From NCBI GenBank assembly GCA_050084515.1, contig CM114273.1, forward strand, positions 37,076,001-37,140,000: 64,000 nucleotides of DNA, read 5' to 3'. Made by a program: the position numbers and the translations under genes. How positions within the stretch are numbered: position 1 is the first letter of the stretch; each line of letters starts with the position of its first letter. Positions 1-12,120 of this stretch are shown one piece after another. This stretch comes from Blasia pusilla. Taxonomy: Eukaryota; Marchantiophyta; Marchantiopsida; Blasiales. A model generated the notes under the pieces. That model searched no databases. It was not told the DNA's origin and saw only the letters and a program-made list of their open reading frames with translations.

Positions 1-1330
1 CAATAGTAGAGTCCTTATCTACCCCTCCACCATGAATTGCAGTCTTTTCCTAACACCATTGGAAAGGATGGTGATCTAGTGCATTTTTTTTTCATCCACT
101 CCAAGAATTTCCCTAGGACCACAGACTCATTTGCTATACCAAGTTTGTATGTTGGATTGGAATATGTCTAGATCAATGAGTTTTCAAGATATATTTAGGT
201 TGTGAGGGACATCAAAGTGTGTCGTGCGCCTACTCTCCTTGAACGTTAATCTTGTTTGATGCGGAAGCGTGCGTTCAGTAGGTCACGCTCTCAACGCTGA
301 TCTGCATCCAAACACGCACTTTGGTTAGTCGGGTCTTGGATCAATCAGCGGGATTACTTTCCGAGTTCTCGTCTCGGACTCTCATCAAGCTCAACCTTCC
401 TAGTTTCGCGGTTTACAACACGGGCAAATCTCAAAGACTTGGGACAAACTTTCTGGTCGGTTCAGGAACCTGGAACGGCGTTTCGCGCCTAGCAGTTCCA
501 ACTGTTCGATGGACATCCAATGAGTTCCTCATCAAGAATCGCACGAAGTGAATCTCGGGTTGGAATCCAAGTGTGGCGTTCAAAGTCCACTCCCTTGGAT
601 CAGGTTTGGGTTTTGAGTTCCCACGCCAAACTCTCGTTCCATCCCGTGCCTATGAAACGCCGTTTGGCGCCCAAAGTGGGGATTCATTTCTCGAGACATC
701 TCGGAGAGAGTCCTCCCTTACTAGTACTTCTGGGGATCTCCGGGGGCCCCCTACATTTAGGGAAAGACACCTGGGCCTCTCCAATTGGCCCTCAACCCGA
801 TTGCTCTCTCAATTGTTTTCGGCCAATATCTCAGCCTGTACTAATGCGTTTTCTGAGATCTTTGGTGCATCGGAAGCGTCTTAAGATCAGCTTTCCAACG
901 CGCCCTTATTTGTCTCAAACGCATCTCAGAGCTCAACGTTATGGTCCTAAACACAGTCAGATTCTCCCAAACGCTAGTCGTGTTCCAAACTGGTTCTCAC
1001 CTCTTTGGCAACCAACCTCCCAAGACTCAACTCATCTCAAGTCTTGGCTCGCGTTTGGTCTAGGTTTCCTGGTCGCGACCACTAACGCATGAAACGCACA
1101 ACTCTGTTCTGCGTTTCGTCTCTTAGACTTTTCCAAGAGACTTTTCCAAATGCCTCTCCAAAGCGCAAACCTCGCAGCGTGAGTTCCTTTGAGTTCTGAT
1201 GTTTCGCTTGGCGCCTATTTGGTGTTGTTTGGTTATGAGGGTCGCGACAAAGTGTGTCTTGCAATATCTTGAAAACCTCCACAAGGCACGTCATGGAGAG
1301 CCTACAATGTACGATCAAAAGTAAATGGGT
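1..1330. other. Unassigned sequence, no supported gene
   Basis: About 300-1100 is richer in GC than its flanks and has an open frame of 190 codons at 520-1092 (+) plus shorter overlapping frames. None resembles a known family, and the amino-acid content looks random. A weak similarity links about 190-225 and 1230-1262 (both contain CAAAGTGTGTC), hinting at repeat ends of a decayed element. Confidence 0.35.
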
Positions 1331-1999
1331 TCCTATTGAGATATCTCATTGCGTCCCTTGAGAAGTCGTATGTTAATCTTCTTTTTGTGTTAAATACATG
1401 TACACGTCTATTAGACGTTTGTTACTTGATTGGGGCATTGTAAATTTGATTGACCCATTTTCTTTGAGGTCTATATATATCTTCATTGCACCAACTTCCC
1501 ACCCATATCATCATGAAATTTATTTTCTAAGGATTATGGTATGGTATGGTATTTGAAGACTCTTCTATTCTTGGATTGAAGGTTTAGACAAGTCACACAA
1601 TTTAGTCACCATCATAACATATGGATGTCAAAAACCTCTATACTAAAAATCTCCTTCTATTATGAATATGAGGTCTTTACGCATGACAAGGCACTATATT
1701 TGTTTGACTTTCACATAAATTAGTAAGGAAAATATGTTGTATTGTTAAAGGAGGATAGCTTATTGATTTGTGAGAGCCTTCGTGTTTAAACCATAAGAGT
1801 GAGAAAACTTGCTTGCTTCCCACAAAAAATTGGACAACATGATTCTTAGTTGCGTCCATAGCACTAATTTCTTATTAGCAAGGAGAGCCATCAACCTCAT
1901 AAGCCACTTTCCTTATGCACTCTCCATAGTACCCATTTCTTATTTGAAAAATTGTGGTATCAATTTCTTGTCTCTGCCTAGACGTTTAAAACTTGCTCT

Positions 2000-2410
2000 T
2001 ATAATCCCATTGTCATGTGTCACGCAAAGAGGCTCTTACAAATCAGAGGCTATTAAAAAAAAATTCTTATAATCCCATCGTCATGTGTCACGCAAAGAGG
2101 CTCTTACAAATCAAGAAGAAACAATAAGGTTGTTATATATCGAGAAGCTCTAAAGAAACATTTTCTTATAACCCCTTCCTCATGTGTTGGGCAAAGAAGC
2201 TCTTACAAATAAAGAAGCTATTCATACAAATTTTCATATAACCCAATCGTATGTGCCGAGCTGAAGAGGGTCTTAAAAATTAAGAAAAAACATTTAAACT
2301 CTTACAAATCAAGAAGCCATAAAAAAATAATTTCTCATAATCCCTTAGTCATATGCCACGAAAAGAGACTGTTACAAATCAAGAAGCTATCAAGAGAACC
2401 ATTTCTCCTC
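2000..2410. repeat. Degenerate tandem repeat, about 70-100 bp unit, five copies
   Basis: Five diverged units begin near 2000, 2069, 2168, 2238 and 2337. Each starts ATAA(T/C)CC, contains a CATGTG-like core, then GCTCTTACAAAT-like sequence and an A-rich tail. Units differ by indels. Not coding. The first two units are the most similar. Confidence 0.75.
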
Positions 2411-2639
2411 TCCTCTCCTTGTTCGACCGATGTCTCAACCCAAATGTCAAAGAACCTCTTTTTGGGAGCATTTACACAGCCTCAAATTTGCATCTCATGA
2501 ACTCCTCTTTCGAACATCCCTACGAAATCGTCGTTTGGAAAACCGCACACCAAATAGAGCAAAATACATCCACCTCAATAACTGCTTCAAATGATAGCCA
2601 GGTCAACGTTGCAAAGATGCTAGGTCATTTCTACGCGCA

Positions 2640-2905
2640 GAAGTTTTGGGCTCAAAAAAATTGGCGACCCTCTAATGTCGCCACGACAGGGAGCGCATGG
2701 GATAAGGCCCTAAGGATATCGACACGAGCATTGCCTCAGTAGTCACCGAAGAGACACGGGGTCATTTCAGCACACAAAAGTTTGCGACCAAAAAAATTGG
2801 CAATCCCCTGTGGTCGCCGTGAATTTTGGGCCAAAAAAATTGGCGTCCCCATGTGGTCGCCGTGACGGGAAGCGCATGGGATAAGGCCCTAAGGACACTG
2901 TCACG
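2640..2905. repeat. Local duplication with repeated AAAAAAATTGGCG blocks
   Basis: Two to three diverged copies (about 2640-2735, 2775-2825, 2820-2905). Each has a CAAAAAAATTGG core, a GTCGCC(G/A) block and, in two of them, an identical GCGCATGGGATAAGGCCCTAA stretch split here as GCGCATGGGATAAG plus GCCCTAA. Non-coding local duplication. Confidence 0.7.
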
Positions 2906-2939
2906 GAAGATTACGTCTCTCCCTCTTTGAAGGTGATCA

Positions 2940-3826
2940 TAAGAAGAGAGAAGCGCGAGGGAAATTGAGAAGTGCATGTCGATGTAGAGAAAAGGAGGAG
3001 GACGAGGACGAGAGCGGAGCGGAGTGAGAGAGATTTCTGCGCAGTACAGAGAGAGATCTGTCAATGGTTCAGCCATTTCAGTGCAGTGCGGGCGAGCGAT
3101 TGGTGCGTGCAAGGAAAGGCGTTTGACTTACGGGGCTGAGAACCAGTGATTTGTGCCGCCGCTGCTGGTGATTGACTGGTGGATGGATTGAAGAGTGAGG
3201 AAGAGTGAATCGGTTGATTGATCGTGATTGATCCGAGGTTGAGTCGGCAGTGCAACGATCACATGGGAAATTGCTGAGTCTATCATGACAGCGTATAGAA
3301 TCCATCTGCGTGGCCTGGCAAGGAAGTGCAGTCCAGCTGGTTTCCCACTCCTCTCCTCCGTCACACGGGCTTGAGGTAAACTGTCGCCGTGCGCGAGCGA
3401 GTCATCAACCTATCCGCCAGCGATGGTGCGCTGCGTTTCTCAACATCGCCAGCTTTTCCTACATGCGTAGCAGTGTATATAGGTGGTGTCAGCTTGTACG
3501 TACCGCTGCGGCTCGCTCGCTTGGAGGGCGTAATTTGTCAAGCTTACCCATTGTTGTACGGCTACGCTGGATCGTGCAGGCTCTGGGAAGTTTGTTTTTG
3601 CAGTTGTACTGGCATCAGCCGATGGTGTCGTCAAACTTTCCATTGAAGTCTGGAGGGGGACTTGAGGTCTTCCTCCGGTCTGGTCCTAAATGAAGTACCG
3701 CGGCATTGACTACCAGATTCACTTCCGAGATGCGGTGAAATTTACTTGGGTGACAACAAAAGTAGGCCCGTGCTCTCGTTGATATACAATCCTGTAGGAG
3801 ACTATGTTTTAATGCTGGTACGCAGT
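2940..3826. other. Unassigned, moderately GC-rich sequence
   Basis: Open frames exist in several registers on both strands (for example 3310-3693 plus, 127 codons). They overlap and show no recognisable domain. The texture resembles UTR or promoter sequence rather than transposon debris. No gene is supported. Confidence 0.3.
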
Positions 3827-4172
3827 GCTCGACCGACTTCGATTCAGTACAGGGACGTATTCTTGCAACATTTTCACTTACGATCTTCTGTAGAAGATTA
3901 CTGACTTTCCTACCATTTCCGTTCATCGCACCATTTCGCTTTGGACATTTGGTAGACAACTAGAGATTTTGCCGCGCACAATTATCGCCTTTCAATTTTG
4001 CTCGACCAACCTCGATTCAGTACAGAGACGTACTCTTGACACATCTTCACTTACGGTCTCATGTAGAAGATCACCGCCTTCCCTGCCATTTTCGGTCATC
4101 GCACCATTTCGCTTTGGACATTTGGTAGAACTCTAAAGAAGTTGCCGCACACAATTATCGCCTTTCAAATTT
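3827..4172. repeat. 173 bp tandem duplication (two units)
   Basis: Units 3827-3999 and 4000-4172 align end to end with few changes. Each starts GCTCGACC, contains TCGATTCAGTACAG, CGCACCATTTCGC and ACAATTATCGCC. The first unit includes a small hairpin (ATCTTC-TGTA-GAAGAT) that has decayed in the second. No coding frame is conserved between units. Confidence 0.85.
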
Positions 4173-5317
4173 ACGTTCGAAGTGTCTCCAAACAAACTTG
4201 GCAGATGAGCAGTGGCTCCTCCACTCCAATTTCTCGCAACATTTTCTCCAGTTGATTTCGGTGGACATTGAGGGTAGAGAGAAACGACAATCGACATTTC
4301 ACATCATGTCGGTGCAATGTACATACCATATGTACAGGTTCAGATTGAATCAGGGTGAACACTAGAACATTATAAGCACAAAAGAGCCCCATTCTCCGCA
4401 ACACACTTCTTGACACCCGGTCTACATTGAAGAGGACAATCTTAGTAATAAACTCATGTCTCGATTGAAGAGGGTGGGGGAGGGGGAGAGAGTGAATGAG
4501 TTACTAGCTATCAGGTTACGGTTGACCGAGAGAGATGGTGTACATACGCACTCAATGAAGACAGATCGAATACTGACACCAATCCCGGTAATCTTTACAA
4601 AATCTCGTCACTCACACGTCAAAGCACAATGCTACCAAACTTCAACAAGCTCCAGCTGCTGCTTTCTTGCTTGGGACTCCTCCCAGGGTTTTTGGGCACT
4701 TGCTGCCCGCTAAGTAAGTTTTATGGAATGACAGGAGAGGAGAAGGCTGAGATGAGATGAGCGCCTCACTCTCTCGACACTCAGCCCAGGAGGCAACGAA
4801 ACGAGGTCTGATTTCAGGTCCTTAACTTGCTTGCAAGCTTGTCAGATGTGGACGGAAGAATTATTGCAGATCCCATGGGCTTCAGAATTCAAACCATTCG
4901 GACATCTCAAGAGTGGAACGTACTTGGAGGGAAGGAGAGAGCGCAGACATCAGCTAGCTGAGCCACAGACGAGTAGAGTGGACTACATAGAAAACCAACA
5001 GCATTAGCTTGTTCTACTATTACTACTACATAACTCGGTTACATACGACGATATGCTATCCCACAATTACGGTGTTTCCGAGGGAAGAGAGCTACCACTG
5101 ATGGGATACAATCTTGCCAGAGCTACTACTACTTCAACTGCAATACTACCACATCCAAGCAAATGCTATCCCACGACTGGGGTTCAACGTTCCCAGGAAG
5201 TAATACTATTGAAATTCAGATGGTGACCAGAAAAGAACCTCAAATCTCTCCTCGCAATTGGATTTCACCCATGAGCACCAGACAGTACTAGGCAGCAGTG
5301 GAGGATGCTCCGAATGG
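4173..5317. other. Intergenic sequence beyond the CesA 3' end
   Basis: No recognisable coding region or repeat family. A TACTAC-rich stretch lies near 5020-5150, and an ATGCTATCCCACGA/ATTACGG-like phrase occurs twice (about 5052 and 5163). Confidence 0.4.
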
Positions 5318-5323
5318 TTTATT
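5318..5323 (-). promoter_or_regulatory. Candidate CesA polyadenylation signal AATAAA
   Basis: An AATAAA hexamer on the minus strand about 650 bp beyond the CesA stop codon. It would give a plausible 3' UTR. The hexamer alone is weak evidence in plants, and transcript ends are needed to confirm it. Confidence 0.3.
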
Positions 5324-5972
5324 GAGAGCAAATAATCGATAAATTTAGTGGATTTAAATATGCACATTGTTTGGCGCCTCCTGAGGTATGCAGTGCCAAA
5401 GGATGTCCACAAATTTGCACCCCTCTACTCCACATCCGCACCTTGCGAAGGAAGGACAGACCACATGAAAACCGAGGAGTCACCGGGCCAACAAGTGCCC
5501 CTGCTTGCCTGTCTGTCTGCCTGCCTTCTCAGCAATGATTAGCCACACCTGCACTGCACTGAATATAGAGACTTCTCCTCCTTCCTTCTTTCCCAATTAC
5601 TACTATACTCTCAAACAAGTCTGCTGCTGCTGAATGACTTCGATACCACAAATTCGATGTTCTTGAAGGCCAGGCCACCCCGCTACAGCATCAGCCATCT
5701 CAATTCAAGGCTGTGTGAAAAACCAGCACGGCACACCCATCACGGCACGGTGTCTAAGCCCGGCATGTTACCCAAGTCTCTTATTATCTACAATAGCCTC
5801 CAAAGTGTGATATCAAGCTCTGTAAAACTCACCCTGCTTCACACCATGGCAGGACTAAGCAGTGATTATTGGCTCACTGCACAAAGAAGGCTCTACATCC
5901 AATGGTAGATAAGAAATGATGGAGAATCTAGGTGGAGAACTATGTACTGATGGTAGCACCACAACAGCTCCA

Positions 5973-8900
5973 TCAACAGACGATGCCACAAGCTGACAAG
6001 TCAGGTCCCGACACCCTTTGTAAAAATGGATCTATCCGCACCCACAATAAGGAGAAGATGGATGCCAGAAGAATAGACCACACGATGATGATGGTTGGTG
6101 TGCGGTTCTGCCTTCCCATCAAACCCTTCAGGAAGGGGTACAAGTGGACGATCACCCAGAACGCAAAGAAGAGCTTTCCAAAAAGTGGACCCCAGGATTG
6201 ATAACCATTGTTGATAGCATCCGAGATACCGGCAACAACACCCACAAGGTTGATAATGAGCAAGGTTGTAGGGGGAATCAGCAGAGTGGTGAACTTGAAG
6301 GCATACAGCTCTCCAAAGTTCTCGTCATCAGCTTGCTTGGATGTGACAGTAAAGTTGGTATCAATTCCACCCAAGACCTTCAACAGACCTTGGAAGACCG
6401 CAAACAGGTGAGAGGACACTCCTCCGATAACCCAGAACTGCTCATTTCTCCACCACTCATCAATTCCCACTCCAGACCACCTCATTTCCAGGATACCGGT
6501 GGCAAAAATGGACAGGAAGAGGGAAATAAAGAAGAGACTTGCCAAGTTACTAATCTGCAGTACCACAGATACCAAGAGGGTCAGGATTCACCAGAAAGTC
6601 CAAGCACACAATATGTAGAATTAAAGACACCAGCACTGCACGTGCAAATGCGAAGGTGAAAGATAAAACAATCCATGAATCTTACCGTTGGAATTATAAA
6701 CTCTCCAGTCAAGAGGCAGATTGCAGGAAGGGCACAGTAGGCTACAAGAGGCAGAGAGGTAAGTGGGTAAACGATTGTGTTGATGTAAGCCACCCTCTCC
6801 AGACATTTGAGTCTACCACCGAAACCATACCACAAGGGACAATGCTTGCTGAGCAAAATCTCAATGGATCCCAAAGCCCATCGCAGCACTTGATGAAGAC
6901 GATCAGACAGATTGATGGGAGCAGATCCCTTGAATGCAGGCCTAGTAGGCATACAATAGATGGAACGCCAACCCCTGGTGTGCATCTTGAAACCAGTCAA
7001 AATATCCTCTGTGACTGATCCATAGATCCAACCAATCTGCACATTCAACGGTAGTGTGAGTAACCGACCCTCCAATAAAATTTGGCCTCCAAAAATTATG
7101 ATAGAAATACACTTGCGTTGTGGAAAGAATACAGGAAGCAGTTATGTACATTCCAGGTTAATGAGTCATTACCTCTTTTCCCCACTCAGATTTGTCCTCA
7201 TAACCACAACTGATCACGTGGATGGCTTCCTTTAGCAAGGAGCCAGCATTGGCACTGTGGGGCACACCCCCATTCTCTAGAAGGGTAGAAGCAATCAGAA
7301 CTGGAGACTGGCCAAAGCGCTTCTCATAATTCTTCATGGACATGAGGGACGACTTCTCATCATCTAGTCCTGTGATCAGACAAAAAAAGTGAATTCCGTC
7401 AGTCACGTTCTTCTTAGACTACATAATGTGACGCCACTCAATTAAGCTAATGGAAACGATTACGGAAATTCTCCTTCCCCAACCAAAGGAGAGCAATTTG
7501 ACACAATGCCTTCCACAATCCTTACCTTCCATACCCTCCTCAATGTCCTCTAGGTTGAAAATAGGAATGGTAGAGTCTGTTCGTGCTGGTGCCTTCTTGT
7601 TCTTCTTGCCACGCTTTTGTGGCTTCGGCTTCTGCTGCTTATTCTTGGTCCGGGGTCCACAGCAGAATTGTGGGCAGCAGCTCCTGCGCTTCTTCTCGCT
7701 TTCCTTAAGAGGGGGCTCATACCCGTACAAGGCATGTCTCTTGAAGACACACCCAGTACCCACGTACACTGGTCCTTGGACTCCATCCAAACCTTTCAAG
7801 TTAATCTGCAGATCATGAGACGAAGATGAATTAGCGCACTAAAGAACCACAACTCACAGGGAATTGCACAGTCGACTCTTACTAAATGAGTGAAAGGATC
7901 CGACTGCAGGAGGTCAACTGCCTAGAGAGAAAGGAGTCGTGTGAACTCACGTCAAAGAACACAGTGTTGTGGTTGGCATATCGATCGTTCCTATCAATAC
8001 CATCGAACCGTTGGGGAAACTGGACGTAGCACACTCTCTTGCCCACAGTTGGGTCCATAAAGAAGCACATAGCCTCTCGGATAGCCTTGCTGTTGTTGAT
8101 GTAATGATCACAATCAAGATTCAACATGTATGGGGCATTGGTGAGGACTGCTGACACTCGTACCTGCACGAGTGTGACACAGTACTCGCGTTAGACAATC
8201 ACTGGGAAGAGATTCGGAAGAAAAGGAAATGAATTCAGAGAACGGGTAAGTTTATAGTCGGAGTCGTTTAGGGTCATACCAGAGAGTTCATAGCACCGGC
8301 CTTCTTGTGGTGATTGAACCCAGGTCGCTTCTCTCTTGAGACGTACACCAGGCGAGGGAGCTCGTTTCCATCAGTGTCATGGCCACCACTGTGTCCCAAA
8401 AACACCTGGATCATTCCTGGGTGGTCCCTGGTGTTGTTTCCTGGCCATGGGGTTCCGTCTTGCATGGTCCATCCCTCTTCTGGGACTTTCAATGCCTTAG
8501 CGACCAATGCATTCACCCGCACCTTAAATTCTTCGTATTCTCTCTGCAGTGGCGGTTAGGTACAGATTAGAGCGCGTTTGAAGAGATGGCCGTGGTGGCA
8601 ACGTGAAATAGGAAACAAGAGTTGCAAGTAGCTGTGGCTAGCTTGAGCTTAAAATGACGTGTTCCTACCTTCATGGCTCTCCTCTCCTTGACGAATGTAG
8701 GCTGGACCTTGTCCTTCAAGTAGTCTATCTTCTGGGCGAAGTACATCTCAGGTGCTCGGGGTTCAATGGCGAATTTCTTGCAGAAAGGAACCCATTTGCG
8801 AGCGAATTCAGAGGTCTCAGAAAGGGTTTCGAAGGTGAGCATTGCGGCACCATCGTCGGACACATAGCATGAGACTTTGTCGACAGGGTAGTCCACGGCG

Positions 8901-11295
8901 AGGATAGACAGAACTGTGTTCGCAGTAACCAATGGAGGCTCCTTCAGAGGATCCACAGTACTGACGTAGATGTCCACCGGAGTCAGTTGAGAAGGCTCTC
9001 CTTCTTTCTCGTACCTGCAAACCCCGTGGAGAAGACGTTTAACACTTCGTCCCTCTAGCTCGCATTGATGCAGCTCGCATGCTGGAAAATGCGTGGGACA
9101 CTACCAAGGACGGAATTGAAGACGTGTCAAAACATGGCACATGAAGAGGTTACGTCATGAGTACCTCAAGGAAAGCCTGTCCAAGTACGTCTCCCTGTTG
9201 ATGGGAAGCCACTTAGGGAACTGATCGAGAATCCAGGAAACGGCGAACCAAATTTCACAGATGACTGAAGTGATCCACAGACCGTATGCAGAGTTGACTG
9301 GGTTCAAAATACGGTAACGGAAGAAAAACCCCAGCACCACCAGACGCATGATGATGAGCATTCTGTAGGGATTGATCTTGCTTGAAGCAATGGGAACCTT
9401 TCTCGACAGGGGTTGACGAGCTTCGTCCATTCTGCATCAACAAAAGAGTAACAATCAGAACCAGAATTCAGCCATACGAAAGACCGATCAAACCGAACAG
9501 CTAGAGGTGAGGGTTGGATAATGAGCTCACATTGGAAGGTCTGGGCCATTGGCACCACCATCATCGAGATCTCCGCCTTTCCCTTGAGACAGGTGCTGGC
9601 CGCCTTCAGTCATCATGATTTGCATCTTCTCCTGCCTCTGCTTCCAACTGTCCACCCTCTCCTTCCATGCGACAGTACCGTATCCGTACGCCGCCAAATC
9701 CTTGGAGGGATCCATGGGCCTAGCTTGGACTGAAACATCGGCAACGAATGTAAGCAGAATTATTAGGATAAGCAACCCACAAGCCACTGCCAAGTTATTA
9801 GCTCGTGGAAAGCTTCAGAAAAACTTCTCTTCTCTACCTGAAATCCCAGGCATCCACAAGTACGAGCAGAGAGAGGCCAAACACATCGAGAAACAGATTC
9901 ACTGGGAGTGGGTGACGGGGTCCACCTGACAAGTTCGGAGAATCCATAAAGGGAAGAGGATGTACACGGTTCACAACTCCTCCCATAACCGGTGGGACCA
10001 TGAGGGCCTGATGTTCCGGAGGAACACCACTACCTTGAGTCTCGCTACTGACCTGCAGGGATGAGCATGCAACAGGGACACGATCAGCGACGACTCCAGC
10101 GCAAAGGAACAGTCTTCCATCACTCATGAGAGGGATGCTGTGCGAGAAGCTAGTCCACAGATATGGAAGCGTGCGGTACCGTTTGGCCATTGGTGAGAAG
10201 CGGAAATTGTGGCTGCATGGGCTGCATCATGTAAGACGGGGGGAGGTTGTCCTCGTCTGGACGCCCGAATGTCATGCGTCCATGCAGCAAATCAGTGACT
10301 TGCTGTTTCTGGCCCTTTTTCTCCGCATCCGGGACATTGAACTCATTGTCCAGGTCATCGGTGTCCTCCTCCTCATCGTCGCCATTAACACGAGGGCTAC
10401 CTGTAGGGATATACACGAGGAGCTCAGTCCGACAGTATCCACAAGCTCTCTGCAGTGCGGGACAAGGATCTCGACTGTGGGCATAAGCCGCATTGCTCCA
10501 GCAGACACATTCCTCGCATGGAGGACTAACACCATAGCCAGGAAACCTTACCTCTGTGTCGTTTGTAGCGAGTTTTGCACTGAGGGCAGGCTTGGTTCCC
10601 GTCCTTGCGCTCATACTCGTAGCATGGCCGGCAAACTGGGAAAGCACATTCGTTGCAAGCAACGAAGAGTTCTCCTACAGCGGTGATGCCCACATCGTCA
10701 CCGCAGATTTGGCAGATGTGGCCATTGACATGGTTCAAAGGCTTCGGCTGCAAGCAATACGATTCATCACAATTCTCGTCAAAAACATGAACAAACGCCA
10801 GGGCCACACGACACCCCAGCGTATACCACACCCCACAGAAGAGCCATCAAACATTCCAAGCACATGACCCGGCTCCCAAGATCCTAATCGTCTGCCTGCC
10901 TATGATCCGATCTCGGCACGGAATCTAGCTCAGCATTGATAAACCTGGCATTGTTCTCTTCTCATCGTAGTATGAACCCAAACTGTGGACACCTCAGGGT
11001 GCCCACCACCGCCACCACCACCGCCACCACCACTAGTGCTACCAGTCCTTAAACTTTCTCCATGCCTTTCTTCCTGGAAGGAATAGCCTTTCATTGTGAT
11101 AGCCGAGGAGACCCTGGGAACCAAGCTAAGTAAAGTCGTCTGCTGGTCCGCTAGACGCTGGACCTGGAGAGAATCTACCCCCTGGAGCGATACGAAAGAT
11201 ACGAGAGGGGAACGTACCCCATCAGACTCTGGGCGGATGACAACGAGTTCGTTCCTATTGTGGGAGCCCGCGATGAGCCCTGCATTGGCCTCCAT
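5973..11295 (-). CDS. CesA: Cellulose synthase catalytic subunit, 13 coding exons
   Basis: Plasma-membrane family 2 glycosyltransferase that makes beta-1,4-glucan from UDP-glucose as a subunit of the cellulose synthase complex. Coding exons, 5' to 3' on the minus strand: 11295-11218, 10747-10552, 10400-10180, 10052-9926, 9729-9531, 9431-9165, 9014-8669, 8543-8280, 8163-7951, 7805-7526, 7369-7173, 7036-6686, 6554-5973 (TAA/TAG/TGA-terminated). All 12 introns (99-470 bp) are GT-AG with matching phases. They total 3,321 nt, giving 1,106 residues, a normal CesA length. Seen: N-terminus [20 protein letters not shown]; zinc-binding RING-like cysteine pairs from C38 to C83; two N-terminal membrane segments in exon 6; DDG at about 416-418; DCD at about 583-585; TED at about 805-807; QVLRW at about 845-849; then about six C-terminal membrane segments. 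The C-terminus is CGIVC where most relatives have CGINC-like ends. No stop or frameshift. Start chosen from the conserved N-terminus. Which CesA class it is cannot be decided by eye. Confidence 0.97.
10552..10747 (-). other. CesA: CesA exon 2, zinc-binding RING-like domain
   Basis: Encodes the cysteine-rich N-terminal domain with four C-x2-C pairs (first pair CQIC, last pair CPQC), typical of the CesA zinc finger implicated in subunit association. Exon ends in phase 1 at a GTAAGG donor. Confidence 0.95.
11218..11295 (-). other. CesA: CesA coding exon 1 (start codon)
   Basis: Encodes the first 26 residues, a strongly conserved land-plant CesA N-terminus. It ends in phase 0 at a GTACGT donor. 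The 470 bp intron that follows (10748-11217) is the longest in the gene and carries a CCA/CCG trinucleotide run near 10998-11035. Confidence 0.92.
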
Positions 11296-11298
11296 TTC

Positions 11299-11715
11299 CT
11301 GAAATCGGCGCTACCGCTCCTCAATCAGTAAAAAGCGTTCCGAGGCGTATCAGCTACTGATGCAGAAGGCGATTTCTGCTGCTGCAACCACTGTCCTCAG
11401 CTCTCATGTCTCCCCGTCATTCCCGTTTCGCATGTAACTCCCGCGAGCGAGCGAGCGAACGAACGAACGAGCGACTCCCAGAGGTGCCCTCCTGTTGGTC
11501 GCCCGGTGTATCTGTCTAAGAAGAAAGGCGGACGAGGCACGCACACCCTGAACAGTTTCCAGAACCCCAAACACCAGAAATCGATCACGGCAACAGAGCT
11601 CTATCCACTTCTCGTGCTGTCACAGAATTTGCTCTCGTCCATACCCTGGGGGCGACCCAGGACCCGAAGGAGAAGAAGTGGCGCACTTCTTCCTTCGTAT
11701 CCTGGGCTTACATAC
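11299..11715 (-). other. Possible intron in the CesA 5' UTR
   Basis: Just upstream of the start codon the minus strand reads GATTTCAG then GAAATGG, an acceptor-like AG with a TACTGAT branch-like motif about 25 bp upstream. A strong donor-like GTATGTAAG sits at 11707-11715. Together they would define a 5'-UTR intron of about 417 bp. This is inferred from splice-site shape only. Confidence 0.35.
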
Positions 11716-11780
11716 GCACGACTGCACAACCACAATCACACCCAAAATCAACACTCCCTTTCCTCCAACAACCCTCTCTT

Positions 11781-11781
11781 A

Positions 11782-11813
<32 letters not shown>
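11781..11813. repeat. (CT)n / (GA)n microsatellite next to the CesA promoter
   Basis: Nearly pure CT dinucleotide run on the plus strand, read as GA on the CesA strand. GA/CT runs near transcription starts are common in plants and bind GAGA-type factors; that role here is inference. Confidence 0.85.
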
Positions 11814-11850
11814 GACCGCCCTCCCTGTACTCACGTACCGAGAAGAGCCA

Positions 11851-11860
11851 ATATATAGAA
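11851..11860 (-). promoter_or_regulatory. Candidate TATA box for CesA
   Basis: The minus strand reads CTATATATTG about 560 bp upstream of the start codon and just upstream of the proposed 5'-UTR exon. A pyrimidine/purine dinucleotide run (11781-11813) would fall around the start of transcription. Position and composition fit a core promoter, but no transcript data are available. Confidence 0.35.
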
Positions 11861-11880
11861 TGCAAGCCCACTAAAGTAGA

Positions 11881-11912
11881 GGGGGGAGGGGAGGGGAGGG
11901 GAGGGGGTGGGG
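11881..11912 (+). repeat. G-run block (GGGGA)n with G-quadruplex potential
   Basis: At least five runs of four or more G separated by single A or T on the plus strand, 20-50 bp upstream of the candidate CesA TATA box. The spacing satisfies the usual G3+N1-7 quadruplex rule. Any regulatory effect is inference. Confidence 0.75.
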
Positions 11913-12120
11913 TAGCAGAGAAGGAGAGTGACCGACCAGCAAACCCACACACAATCAATCACGGACGGAGCCCGTGCTTAAAAGTAAGTCTCTCCCAGTC
12001 CTCCCGAGCATGTGTACTCCTGCTCCCTCAGATAAGATTTTTACTCCCACTGTTTCTACCACAGCTCGCTCACCCAGTCCACACTGCGTCTATGGAAACA
12101 CATTCCCTCTTGGCCCGGCA

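Noticed and set aside
520-1092. 190-codon open frame
   Set aside because: No motif, overlapping open frames in another register, no splice or promoter context. Not called as a gene.
6144-6659. 171-codon plus-strand frame opposite CesA
   Set aside because: Shadow of the last CesA exons on the minus strand; no independent support.
10126-10686. 186-codon plus-strand frame opposite CesA
   Set aside because: Antisense to exons 2-3 and their intron; no recognisable domain.
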